A DNA stretch of 64,000 nucleotides from contig CAUEEP010000735.1 of NCBI GenBank assembly GCA_958450365.1, positions 3,500,001 through 3,564,000 of the forward strand, given 5' to 3'. Within the stretch, counting starts at the first letter, position 1; the number at the start of each line of letters is the position of its first letter. Made by a program: the position numbers and the translations under genes. Shown here one piece after another: positions 21,523 through 32,515 of the stretch. Origin of the DNA: Mesorhabditis belari (lineage: Eukaryota > Nematoda > Chromadorea > Rhabditida > Rhabditidae). The notes under the pieces were generated by a model. The model was not told the origin of the DNA. It was given only the letters and a program-made list of their open reading frames with translations, and did no database searches.

Positions 21523-22618
21523 TACCGTAAATACTGTAATAGTAGCCCACCCCGATAATGACGGTGCGGAGTGTTGCGTAGTCTAGCTTTGAACATGTTT
21601 TTCTCGACACTGGTTTATGCTAAAATGTTCGTTTTGGTATCAAAAAATAGCTGAAATTCAGGGCTATTTTTTGGGATTTAAACGAGCACTGTAGCATAAA
21701 CCAGTGTCGGCCCGTTCAAAGCAGACTCGAACGCGAATAGTCGCGAGTCTAGCTTGAACATGTTTTCTCGACACTGGTTTATGCTAAAATGTTCGTTTTG
21801 GTATCAAAAAAGCGAAATCAGGGCTTTGTTTTGATACCAAAACGCGCCGTGAGCATAAAATTGGGCTGAGAACGAGGCACTAAAGTAACAAACGCCGCCC
21901 CCCCTCGACCAACTTAGATGCCCCTCCCTTTATGCTACCGGCGCGTTTTGGTATCAAAGAGCCCGAATTCAGCTATTTTTGATACAAAACAGCACCAGCA
22001 AAACCAGTGTCGAGCCGTTCAAAGCGGACCCGAACGCGAATAGTCGCGTAGTCTAGCTTTGAACATGTTTTTCTCGACACTGGTTTATGCTAAAATGTTC
22101 GTTTTGGTATCAAAAAATAGCTGAAATTCAGGGCTTTGTTTTGATACCAAAACGCGCCGTGTAGCATAAAATTGGGCTGAGAACGAGGCATCTAAAGTTA
22201 ACAAACGCCGCCCCCCCTCGACCAACTTTAGATGCCTCGTTCTCAGCCCAATTTTATGCTACACGGCGCGTTTTGGTATCAAAAAATAGCCCTGAATTTC
22301 AGCTATTTTTTGATACCAAAATGAACACTCTAGCATAAACCAGTGTCGAGAAAAACTTGTTCAAAGCTAGACTCCGAACGCGAATAGTCGCGTAGTCTAG
22401 CTTTGAACGAGTTCTTCTAGACACTGGTTTATGCTAAAATGTTCGTTTTGGTATCAAAAATAGCTGAAATTCAGGGCTTTGTTTTGATACCAAAACAAAC
22501 ATTGTAGCATAAACCAGTCTCGAGAAAAACGCGTTCAAAGCTAGACTAAATACTAAAAAACTTTTGCGACTACGCGACTGTACGAGGGGAGTGCAGTACT
22601 ATTACAGTATTTACGGTA
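21523..22618. mobile_element. foldback element, copy 1
   Basis: It begins TACCGTAAATACTGTAATAG and ends with the inverted copy ATTACAGTATTTACGGTA. Inside are nested inverted repeats built from a few modules: GTAGTCTAGCTTTGAAC, TTTCTCGACACTGGTTTATG, TTCGTTTTGGTATCAAAAAA, and GGGCTGAGAACGAGGCATCT, repeated in both directions. It carries no transposase, so it would need a partner element to move. It ends only 24 bases from the stop codon of the fibronectin-module gene. Confidence 0.88.
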
Positions 22619-22641
22619 TATTATTATGTAAATGATAAAAT

Positions 22642-25600
22642 TCAAGAGAAATCGGACACAAGTTTGTGCTTTTTTTCATTCACTTTTTGTTTACAACGTG
22701 GCGATAAAGTGCATCGAAGTAAACAAAAAAGAAAAAGAATCACGAGAATTGAAACAGTGATCGAAATCGTTTTCCAATTGATTGGGATCATTGATCTTTC
22801 CACATTCACGTCAAAGATTCGCTCGATAAACGCCTCCCGTCCGATTAGATCGTAATTTGTCATTTTTAAGACATACTCACACCCGGGATCCACATTGATT
22901 TGAGCTTCTGTTGTTGGCTGTAATTTATTGGCTTTGATTTTGATTTAAGCAACTTTCAGATCTATTTTATGGTCTTTTTATAGATCTTTTTATTGAAGCC
23001 TTTTATTTCTCGGAGTTTAATCTAATTATTGATAGTTGCATATCCTTGATTTTTATGATTTTTATGGAGCCTAGTTCGTCAAAAGCTTAGTTCGCTGAAA
23101 GTCTAGTTCGCTGAAAGCCTAGTTAGCTGAAAGCCTAGTTCCTCGAAAGCCTAATTCCTCGAAAGCCTAGTTCCTCGAAAGCCTAATTCCTCGAAAGCCT
23201 AGTTCCTCGAAAGCCTAATTCCTCGAAAGCCTAGTTCCTCGAAAGCCTAGTTCCCCGAAAGCCTAGTCCACCGAAAGCCTATTTCCCCGAAAGCCTATTT
23301 CCCTGAAAGCCTAGTTCCCTGAAAGCCTAGTTCACCGAAAGCCTATTTCCCCGAAAGCCTAGTTCACCGAAAGCCTAGTTCCCCGAAAGCCTATTTCCCC
23401 GAAAGCCTATTTCCCTGAAAGCCTAGTTCCCTGAAAGCCTAGTTCACCGAAAGCCTATTTCCCCGAAAGCCTAGTTCACCGAAAGCCTAGTTCCCCGAAA
23501 GCCTATTTCCCCGAAAGCCTATTTCCCTGAAAGCCTAGTTCCCTGAAAGCCTAGTTCACCGAAAGCCTAGTTCCCCGAAAGCCTAGTTCGCCAAAAATTT
23601 TGATTTGACTGTCCAATACACTCAATGTCAATGTTGCTCAATAGTTTGGCGTAGCTGTTAATAAGTTACAATTATGTTTAAGCGAACAACAAACGAATAA
23701 CTGTTTAGAAGGCACAAACAATGGTCTCAGAAAGCATTTGAACCGGGATCATCCAGATCTGTGAACGTTCATTAAAGAACTTGAAGAATTTCAACAGAAG
23801 ATTGACAACAAGATGGTTCAATACAATCAAAACCACATCAAGAAGACACGATTAGAAAACGGAATTCATAAAAGGCTTTGCGCGAACGTTGGGATCAATT
23901 TGTTCTATAGTCTAGAATATTCTATTCTAGAATTGACTGAGATTACAAAAACTTTTTGAAAGTTTGAAAGTTTGGTAGCGTTGGCAGGTAGCGTTTGAAA
24001 GTTTGGCGAACAGAAAAAAAAAATGCTATTCACAAGCTTTAATTGTCTATAACTCTATTTGTTTGTTCTATAGTCTAGAAAATTTGTTGCATCAGTGTTG
24101 ATTGTATTAAAACAGACCAACATTGGCATTGAATTTATTGGATAGTCAAATGAAAATGATAGTCAATTTTCGGCAAAATAGCGAAAACCCGATTTTCCTG
24201 TTTAAAACCATGATTTTTATGTTTAAAACCATGATTTTTATGATTAAAACCATGATTTTTATGATTAAAGCCCGATTTTTATGTTTAAAACCATGATTTT
24301 CATGATTTCTTATGTACTAACCGGTTTCAAGAAAACACTCTTTGACATTGTGTCGCATTTGTCGAATTCCTCCGTCGAATAGTACTCGATTCGATACGAG
24401 AGAATGTTCTCAATGTCAGCCGACGGTTTCCACGAGATTCCAATTGATCCATTTGAGTGCACGGCCACTTTGAACTCGTCAACTGGCTCGGGAGCTAGAA
24501 TTTTTGGAATTTTTGATGGATTTTCGATTCGAGCTTTTTCTAGATCATTTTCTGATCCTTAAGAATCCTTAAGAAAACTTCTGATACTTCTGATACTTTA
24601 GATTATTTTATTCATTTTTATTTTCTTCTGATCATCTTCTGATCTTCTTCTGATACTTAAGAATGAGATTTAAATCAGTGATTCAAAATATAGAGTGATT
24701 CAAACTTGTAAGTTTACTATTATAGGGGTACTATTATAGGCCATCAAAATCTCCCTATCTTAATCCCCTTTGATTACCCTATCTCGAGGGTTTTGGAAGC
24801 AAAAACTTGCACAAAGCCGCACAAAAGCATCAATTTCTTGAAGAAATCGTTGTTGAAAGCCTGGGATAAGATAGAGACAAGGCTGTCTAATCCTAATCGC
24901 CACAGTCAATAGGTTCCCAAAACGACTTCAGTCGTCAAAACGAGCCGCCTCAAAAGGCCTAAGCCTAAGCCTAAGCCTTCAAAAAGGGCCTAAGCCTAAG
25001 GCTTCAAAACGGGACTAAGCCTAAGCCTTCAAAACGGGCCTAAGCCTAAGCCTTCAAAACGGGCCTAAGCCTAAGCCTTCAAAACGGGCCTAAGCCTAAG
25101 CCTAAGCCTTCAAAACGGGCCCAAGCCTAAGCCTAAGCGTCAAAAAGAGCCTAAGCCTAAGCCTAAGCCTTCAAAACGGGCCTAATCCTAAGCCTAAGCG
25201 TCAAAAAGAGCCTAAGCCTAAGCCTAAGCCTTCAAAACGGGCCTAAGCCTAAGCCTCAAAAGAGCCTAAGCCTTCAAAACGGGCCTAATCCTAAGCCTAA
25301 GCGTCAAAACGGGCCCAAGCCTAAGCCTAAGCGTTAAAAAGAGCCTAAGCCTAAGCCTAAGCCTTCAAAACGGGCCTAATCCTAAGCCTAAGCGTCAAAA
25401 CGGGCCCAAGCCTAAGCCTAGGCTTAAAAAGGGCCTAAGGCCTAAGCCTAAGCCTTCAAAACGGGCCTAATCCTAAGCCTAAGCCTTCAAAACGAGCCAA
25501 AGTCTAAGCCTAAGCCTTCAAAACGGGACTAAGCCTAAGCCTTTAAACGAGCCAAAGTCTAAGCCTAAGCATCAAAACGACTTAATGCCTGCATTAACAC

Positions 25601-28600
25601 TCAAGGCTCCCAGTCTAGTTAATTCTTTTTTTAGAATTTATCAATGGTTTAAATGCTTTTACCAGCAAATACCGAATTGCTGTAATTTTGGAATAACCTT
25701 GTATTCAATAAATAAAAGTTTAAATCAATAAATAAAAGCTTAAATCAATAAATAAAAGTTTTAAATAACGTACGACATTGCAGCGATCCGCGTCCATGCA
25801 CTTGAGCACAAGTGAATGAAGTAAAATGGGTAGAAATTGGTGTTGAGGCTTTTCGATTTGATAAATCGTTGGACTTGAAGCCAAGAGTTGAGATCTGAAT
25901 TCAATGCTATACTAAAGATCGGTAAATTTACTTATTATTGTAAATTTTGCCCACCTCAACCTCGTATTCTGAACCAAACTCGAGATTTGTCAAGAGAATT
26001 CCCAGTGAAATGTCCATTTCGATGTCTCTCATTGTTGTATGAGTGGAATTGCTAGAATCGCGAGATAAAATCTTTAAGTACTGGCTTTTGTTTAGCCACT
26101 AAACAGCAAGATTCTTCATTTTTCAATGTATTCACCTGTAAGTGACTTTGTAAGCACAACTCTGATCAGCGCTTCTCGTCCAGGTGATCAACGAGTTCAC
26201 TCCGTGCTCCGTATCATATCCATTCTTCGTTGATAAGGCTTGCACTGAAAGTTTACGAGTTACAGCTTATGCTTAAGAAAGCGGCTTTCAATTGCTTTAG
26301 AGCTTTCCTTTAAAGCTTTCCTTTAGAGATTTCCTTTAAAGCTTTCCTTTAAAGTTTTCCTTTAGAGCTTTCCTTTAAAGCTTTCCTTTAAAGCTTTCCT
26401 TTAAAGCTTTCCTTTAAAACTTTCCTTTAAAGCTTTCCTTTAAAGCTTTCCTTTAAAGCTTTCCTTTAAAGCTTTCCTTTAGAGCTTTCCTTTAAAGTTT
26501 TCCTTTAAAGCTTTCCTTTAGAGCTTTCCTTTAAAGTTTTCTTTTAAAGCTTTCCTTTAGAGCTTTCCTTTAAAGCTTTCCTTTAAACCTTCCTTTAAAG
26601 CTTCCTTTAAAGCTTTGCTTTAGAGCTTTGCTTTAGAGCTTTCCTTTAGAGCTTTCCTTTAGAGCTTTGCTTTAGAGCTTTGCTTTAGAGCTTTGCTTTA
26701 GCTTTGCTTTAGAGGGATTACAGTAGTTCAAACGTTCACTTTAGTAAACTCAGATTCGAAGAAGATTTAAAAATTAAGAAATTGAATTGAAAATAGAGCT
26801 AGAAAGCGGTAAAAGGCTTAGGAAACATTTAAAGTTAAAAGCTTTTGATTATTTACTTAAAGCTTTTGCTTGTTTACCTAAAGCTTTTGATTGTTCTTTG
26901 AGTGAAATCGCCTCCGTCCAATCGCTCATCACAACATCGCCCAATTTTCCGGTTGGTCCAACAGCGGTGACTTGGAAACGATATTGAACGCCAGGAATCA
27001 TTCCATCAATAAAAACGAGAGTCGAGTGTTCAATCTGGAAGTCATAAATGTTTTTGAGGGTTTAAACTTTGGCAAAGCTTCAACAGGGAAATTTTCTTAA
27101 AAGAAAATGCTTTCTAAGATCAAAAAGTTGACTAGAATCATTCCATCAATAAAAACGAGAGTCGAGTGTTCAATCTGGAAGTCATAAATGTTTTTGAGTG
27201 TTTAAACTTTGGCAAAGCTTCAACAGGGAAATTTTCTTAAAAGAAAATGCTTTCTAAGATCAAAAAGTTGACTTCTACTCAATTCAGAAATCTAAAAACT
27301 CTCAAATCTTTAACAATCATCGATTTTGAAGAGAAATTTCAATTATAAGCTGATAGAAAGGCTAAATGTAGTATTATGATAGAATTGATTTGTTTTTTAA
27401 AGCTTACCGATGCTGTAATCCATTGCGTTTCATCGTAAAAACCCATTGTAAACGTTCGTTGTCGCCACTGAATGATGTAACGAGTCGGCGCGATAGCACC
27501 ACGTTTCACAACAAGACCTAATCGACCTAAAAACACTTAGCTTTTTATAGATTTACATGCCGTAAATACTGTAATAGTACCCCACGCCCCTCGTACAATC
27601 GCGTAGTCGCATTAGTATTTCATTTTTTTACAAAGCGCCCGTACTTTCAAAAAATCCGTTTCTGGTATCAAAAAATAGCTGAAATTCAGGGCTATTTTTT
27701 GATACCAAAACGAACATTGTAGCATAAAATCGGGCTGAGAACGAGGCATCTAAAGTTGGTCGAGGGGGGGGGCGGCGTTTGTTAACTTTAGATGCCTCGT
27801 TCTCAGCCCAATTTTATGCTACACGGCGCCTTTTGGTATCAAAAAGTAGCCCTGAATTTCAGCTATTTTTTGATACCAAAACGAACATTTTAGCATAAAC
27901 CAGTGTCGAGAAAAACTCGTTCAAAGCTAGACTCCGAACACGTATAGTCGCGTAGTCTAGCTTTGAACAAGTTTTTCTCGACACTGGTTTATGCTAGAAT
28001 GTTCGTTTTGGTATCAAAAAATAGCTGAAATTCAGGGCTTTGTTTTGAGACCAAAGACGCATTTTTTGAAAGTACGGACGCTTTGAAAAAAATAAAATAC
28101 TAAAAAAACCTTTGCGACTACGCGACTTTACGCAGGGGAGTGGGGTACTATTCCAGTATTTACGGTATATTATTATGTAAATGATAAAATTCAAGAGAAA
28201 TCGGACACGTTTCGGACATCGAAATCGGACACAAGTTTTTATTTACCTATATTTTTTATCTATATTTTGGCTTTTATATAATTTAGTTTATTATTAAAAA
28301 CCTGTAATTGATTCATCGAAATCTGACTCGATTGAGGCTGACGTTTGGCAAAGAAGTTGCACTGATGCAAGCGGATTTGAGCCAACTTTTGCTGAAAGTT
28401 TTTATTCAATCAAATCTTAGTTATATTGGAATAGATTTTTAGACTATTTCTTCTTAAATAAAGCTGAAATAAAGCTAAAATAAAGCTAAAATAAAGCTAA
28501 AATCTCAGCTTAATTTCTATAGAATTCTTTCAAAAATTTGAAGCAAAGTTTGAACCAAAATTTGAAACAAAATTTCAGTCAAATCAATCAATTAAACAAT

Positions 28601-31094
28601 CCAATACTCAATTCAAATACTCAATTCAATTATCAAAAGCTATTAGAATAGAATTTCTGATTGATTTTTATTCTAATAACATTGTAATTTCATCTTTATT
28701 TCTATAGAATTCTTTTAAAAATCTTTCAAAAAACCTATCCTTGTAGGGTCGGAAAATGTAGCTAACGATGAGATCTTGCGGGAGCTTAGAGCCTCGAGTT
28801 TCTGGGAAAGCTTAGAGCCTCGAGTTTCTGGGAAAGCTTAGAGCCTCGAGTTTCTGGGAAAGCTTAGAGCCTGTAAAATAGTCATTAACTCGGCTCGACG
28901 GGGAGATTCTTCCAGAAATGTTGAATACAATTGGAAGCTTCTACAATTGGAAGCTTCTACAATTGGAAACTACTGATCCTAAATTCCTCGAAATCTCGAG
29001 AACCGCTTATCAGAACCTATTGATGTGAGGGCGGAAAATATAGCTGAGAATGAGATCTTGCAAGGGATTAGAGTGTTGAGTTTCTACAAAAGCTTAGAAA
29101 CTGTAAAATAGCCATCAACTCGGCTCGGTAGGGGCTACTATTAGAGAGAATCCGGTATGCTACAATACTCAGTACAAAACTAAAGAAAGTTTTACGTACA
29201 GTACCCAACGTCTAGACGGTATCTAGACGGTAGCAAGTACGGTATCCCACGACAAGTACCGTAATACTGGCTGCCGTATTCTCACAAATAGCGTATTCTC
29301 TAGTGCATCCTGAGCCTTACCTAAATTCCTCGAAATCTCGAGAACGGCTTATCAAAATCTATTGATGTGGGGTCAGAAATGTAGCTGAGAATGAGATCTT
29401 GTAAAGGATTAGAATGCTGAGTTTCTGGGAAAGCTTAGAAACTGTAAAATAGTCATCAACTCGGCTGGACCAGTATTACACTACTATTCGAGACCACTAC
29501 TACTATCCTACAGTAACCTAGCTTAATCAATTGATTGAGCTCATCAGCTTATCTTAATCAATCAGCTTATTCTCTATCATTTCATTATAAATCATTGGTA
29601 TTATAATTTGTAAGTCATTTAGATAAAGATTAAAACAAAAAGCTTTACTAAAACTTACAAGAATTCGCCGCCGATTCACCCCAGAATCGAATCCCGTCGA
29701 TCAGTGCCTCTTTTGCTTCTTTGTTTAACTTTTTACTGCGACGATTCTGTTGACAACCCATTTCACACTAAAAAAGTGATTATTTGAACTTAGATTTTAA
29801 TCAAATCGAGTGTTTTATTATCGTTTTAGTGCAGTAGTGAAATCTGAATCTCATCTAAATTCTTTAAAATCGAGAAAAGCGATTAATCGATCGTTGATTA
29901 TCGTTTTATTAGCTTTATTATTGTTTTATTATAGTTTTATTAGCTTTATTATTGTTTTATTATCGTTTTATTAGGTTTATTATTATTTTATTATTGTTTT
30001 ATTAGCTTTATTATTGTTTTATTAGCCTTATTATTGTTTTATTATTGTTTTATTTTATTATCACTATTCTAAATATTCTAGCTTTACTTATGAGGAGAGA
30101 CTTGCTTTTTTTGAACTAAAAACTTTACAGCATCGTCGCTTTGTCATTGATTTAGTCGAAACTTTCAAAATCCTCCGTAGTAAACAGATTAGCCCTTTGT
30201 TTATAGACTTTTTCAAATTTAAACCGCGGTCAGGGCCCAGAAGTGGCTCATTCCTTTTGCAAATTCCCTTTGCTTCCAATGCCTCTTTATCAAATTCATT
30301 TCCCGTTAGAGCCGCTAGATTATGGAACTTGCTCCCAAACGACATACGAGAAATTCAGTCGCTTTTCATATTCAAGAAACGTATCGATGCTTTAGATCTA
30401 GTGGCTCTTTGCCGTAAGTAATTGGCTTATTGATTTCAGTATGTATTGTATGATTAAGTATCACTGTGCATTTCTCTATCATTTCTTTCACTTTATCGTT
30501 TGAATAAAGTATTATTATTATTATTAGCTTTATTATTGTTTTATTATTGTTTTATTAGGTTTATTATTGTTTTATTAGCTTTATTATTGTTTTATTAGCT
30601 TTATTATTGTTTTATTAGCTTTATTATTGTTTTATTAGCTTTATTATTGTTTTATTAGGTTTATTATTGTTTTATTAGCTTTATTATTGTTTTATTATTG
30701 TTTTATTAGGTTTATTATTGTTTTATTATTGTTTTATTAGCTTTATTATTGTTTTATTAGCTTTATTATTGTTTTATTAGCTTTATTATTGTTTTAGCAT
30801 CGTTTTATTATCGTTTTCCTTACAAATTTCGCTTCCTCCTCGCTAACATTAAAATATTCTTCCATCGAGCCGTCATTGAGAGCTTTTTTAGACAAAATTC
30901 CGTACTGAAATTTTGAAATTTTCATTTCGTTTGAATTTTGTGATTTCTTTTCTTAAATCTACCTTTTCTGAGCATTTTGCTTGACATTGTGCCAATCGAA
31001 AATAGTGAGCGAAATCGATTTGAATGTACGGAACGACGGTGAAAGCGTTGAGAAAAATCGCGAATGAGAGGAGAAATATCGAGAAAAGCCACAT
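22642..31094 (-). CDS. type I membrane protein with three fibronectin type III modules, 11 exons
   Basis: Exons: 31094-30963, 30904-30824, 29767-29659, 28391-28302, 27526-27408, 27034-26878, 26244-26136, 26051-25955, 25894-25774, 24494-24322, 22917-22642; all joins keep phase, giving 487 residues. Residues 1-18 are a signal peptide (MWLFSIFLLSFAIFLNAF). A short Cys-rich head follows (QCQAKC, FCEMGCQQ). Three FN3 modules lie at about 139-229 (RYIIQWRQ; YRFQVTAV), 235-335 (LITWTR; YKVTYS; SEYEVE) and 340-430 (ISWKPS; YRIEYYS; CEYVLKM). A membrane helix (447-463, SITVSILVILFLFCLL) and a 24-residue basic tail end the chain, with no kinase or other enzyme domain. It is probably a cell-surface adhesion or signalling protein. 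The head plus YIIQW module recalls anosmin-1 and the start of ROS1-type receptors, but there is no WAP domain and no kinase, so I name neither. Introns hold a LINE, a foldback element and telomere-like repeats. Confidence 0.85.
23075..23592. repeat. 15-bp minisatellite
   Basis: About thirty-four copies of CGAAAGCCTAGTTCC with variants (ttcctc, ttcacc, tttccc). Blocks of seven to eight units are themselves repeated. It lies in the last intron of the fibronectin-module gene. Confidence 0.92.
23690..23885 (+). pseudogene. BED-finger-like transposon fragment
   Basis: The plus-strand frame reads NNCLEGTNNGLRKHLNRDHP, then a stop, then TFIKELEEFQQKIDNKM. The spacing C...LRKHL..DHP is typical of the second half of a BED zinc finger, as in hAT-type transposases. 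The CxxC half is not seen and no catalytic region follows. It is antisense within an intron of the fibronectin-module gene. Confidence 0.5.
24180..24305. repeat. short ATGATTTTTATGTTTAAAACC repeat
   Basis: About six imperfect copies of CATGATTTTTATGATTAAAA lie just downstream of fibronectin-gene exon 10. Confidence 0.8.
24955..25575. repeat. interstitial telomere-like array (TTAGGC)
   Basis: The plus strand shows blocks of two to three GCCTAA units separated by linkers reading TTCAAAACGG or GTCAAAAAGA. GCCTAA is the complement of TTAGGC, the telomere unit of most nematodes. About twenty-five blocks occur in one orientation inside an intron of the fibronectin-module gene. Isolated AAGCCTAAGCCTAA pieces occur also at 32799 and 35590. 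Confidence 0.88.
26285..26712. repeat. 13-bp minisatellite
   Basis: About thirty copies of TTTAAAGCTTTCC and TTTAGAGCTTTCC, changing to GCTTTGCTTTAGA near the right end. It lies between fibronectin-gene exons 6 and 7. Confidence 0.92.
26996..27275. repeat. 140-bp tandem duplication including part of exon 6
   Basis: 26996-27135 is repeated as 27136-27275 with a few changes. The first 39 coding bases of exon 6 of the fibronectin-module gene, its acceptor and about 100 bases of intron are all copied. The upstream copy therefore holds a second acceptor and a decoy exon start (IEHSTLVFIDGMI). Confidence 0.92.
27558..28210. mobile_element. foldback element, copy 2, with captured gene end
   Basis: The ends CCGTAAATACTGTAATAGTA and ACTATTCCAGTATTTACGG are inverted; internal modules match copy 1. 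Immediately after the right end, TATTATTATGTAAATGATAA and the following bases to about 28210 copy the sequence after element 1, including the last codons and stop of the fibronectin-module gene (22619-22660). This copy lies in intron 4 of the same gene. Confidence 0.85.
28435..29640. other. intron stretch with short repeats
   Basis: This intron part holds AATAAAGCTA repeats (28460-28500), three 27-bp units with GCCTCGAGTTTCTGGGAAAG (28788-28870), and three diverged copies, with starts near 28750, 29020 and 29355, of a segment containing AGCTGAGAATGAGATCTTG and AACTCGGCTCG. No exon is recognisable. Confidence 0.6.
29880..30812. repeat. 20-bp TTATTATTGTTTTATTAGCT array, split by a LINE
   Basis: TTATTATTGTTTTATTAGCT units run at 29880-30058 and again at 30525-30800, with the LINE fragment 30080-30515 between them. 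It occupies the intron between exons 2 and 3 of the fibronectin-module gene. Confidence 0.88.
30080..30515 (+). mobile_element. 5'-truncated non-LTR retrotransposon (CR1/jockey-type) 3' end
   Basis: The plus-strand frame 30089-30421 reads YEERLAFFELKTLQHRRFVI, DLVETFKILR, then SFPVRAARLWNLLPNDIREI and SLFIFKKRIDALD before a stop. This is the C-terminal signature of CR1/jockey-type reverse transcriptases: YEERL, RR...DL...FKIL, then R...WN.LP..I...S...FK. A short 3' UTR follows, with AATAAAG and a TATTATTATT tail. Only the last 110 residues remain, as expected of target-primed insertion that stopped early. The frame is open, so the insertion may be fairly young. Confidence 0.82.
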
Positions 31095-31112
31095 TTTTTC
31101 TTTGATCTGAAA
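31095..31112 (-). promoter_or_regulatory. likely trans-splice acceptor of the fibronectin-module gene
   Basis: TTTTCAG ends at 31107 on the minus strand, followed by a 12-base leader (ATCAAAGAAAAA) and the ATG of the signal peptide. It has the layout of a nematode spliced-leader acceptor; a cis-splice after a non-coding exon is the alternative. Confidence 0.5.
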
Positions 31113-31229
31113 ACAATATTTAACAAAAAAAAGCAACAAAACCAGCAAAAGAAAGCTTTAAAGCATTGAAAAACTCAAAGAGATTACGATTAACAGAATC
31201 GAATCAATAAGAATCTTTTTTTTAAACAT

Positions 31230-32060
31230 TTTTTGGCAGTTTTAAACAAGAAATTAAAGGAATTAAAGCTAAAAAAGATTTCTGAATGATTAAAAAGCTA
31301 GAAAAGATCGCGTTTTAACAGTTTTAAACAAGAAATGAAAGGAATGAGACCTAAAAACGATTTCTGAATGAGCAAAAAGCTAGAAAAGACCCAGTTTTAA
31401 CAGTTTTAAACAAGAAATGAAAGAAATTAGATCTAAAAACGATTTCTAAACGATCAAAAAGCTAGAAAACCTCCAAAAAATGAAAAGAAAACAAAATTTG
31501 ACATGGAAAATGTTAACTCTTTCAAGCTTTTCAAGGAATTCAATCCAAAAACAACTTTCAAATCTATGAACAAAGTCTGAATTTTGAAGGATTTGTAGTC
31601 TGAAGGACTCAAAAGTCTAAAGAACATATTCAATGAGAAGTAGAAAGATGCAAGTATTGAGAAATCAAAAGGCTTTCTTAATGTTACATCCTGTGCTAGA
31701 AAGGGTACGTTTAGGTGGATTTGGAGAGTACAAAGCATTTGGACAAACGCTCACTTTTTTGCTGAATGAAAGTTGTGAAATGTGGCAGAAATGGTGCTTT
31801 TGTGAGAGGAGAAAGTAGGGGCAGAAAGCTGGTAAGTATGCCAGGCAATTTGAGCTGACAAGAGCAGTAATTCAAGAGCAGAAAGTAGGGGCAGAAAGCT
31901 GGTAAGTATGCCAGGCAATTCTTGCTTAGAAGAGCTGTAATCCAAGAGCAGAAAGTACGTGCAGAACACTGAAGTCTGCCAGGCAATTCTTGCTTAGAAG
32001 AACAGTAATTAGACGCAGAAAACTGGTAAGTAAGGCAATTCGTAAGGCAGTAAGGTAATT
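31230..32060. repeat. 82-bp and 70-bp tandem repeats
   Basis: Three 82-bp units (CAGTTTTAAACAAGAAAT at 31237, 31319, 31401) are followed after a gap by about four 70-bp units (GCAGAAAGCTGGTAAG at 31821, 31891; variant at 31961). The open frame at 31711-32181 is a translation of the second array. No gene is seen in 32060-32510. Confidence 0.85.
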
Positions 32061-32515
32061 CGTGCTTAGAAAAGCAAAGTACTGATTGTACTGATTGTAC
32101 TGATATTGATAGACTGATATTGATAGTACTGATAGGAACAGTACAAAGTACTCTTAGATTTAAGCTCTTAAAATAATTCATAGAGTCTTCTTTGAAGAAC
32201 TAATGAGGAAAGGTGTTTAAAATTCCCGTGTTCCAAGATTGTGAGAAGGTTTCATGTGGCGATGGGTTAGGAAAAGGCAAAAGAGCAAAAAGAAGGCGCA
32301 ATCAAGCGTTCCCACCTCTTCTCTCGGTTGACGAAGAGAAAGAGAAAAGAAAAAGAAGAGTTTCTGGAAAATGAAATGAAATTAGGCACTACCAACATTC
32401 AAATGAAAGAGAAAAGACGAGGAAGATATCCTTCAGAAATTGCACACAATATTTGGGTAAAAGTAGGGTAAAGGAATCTCTGAATTGCTGGAGTTAAAGA
32501 TTTTTGGTAGAGAGA

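Noticed and set aside
29880..30812. Extra exon of the fibronectin gene at 30197-30421
   Set aside because: The frame is the reverse transcriptase end of a LINE on the opposite strand, not part of the host gene.
31711..32181. 156-residue minus-strand frame
   Set aside because: It is the translation of the 70-bp tandem array and is not conserved between units.
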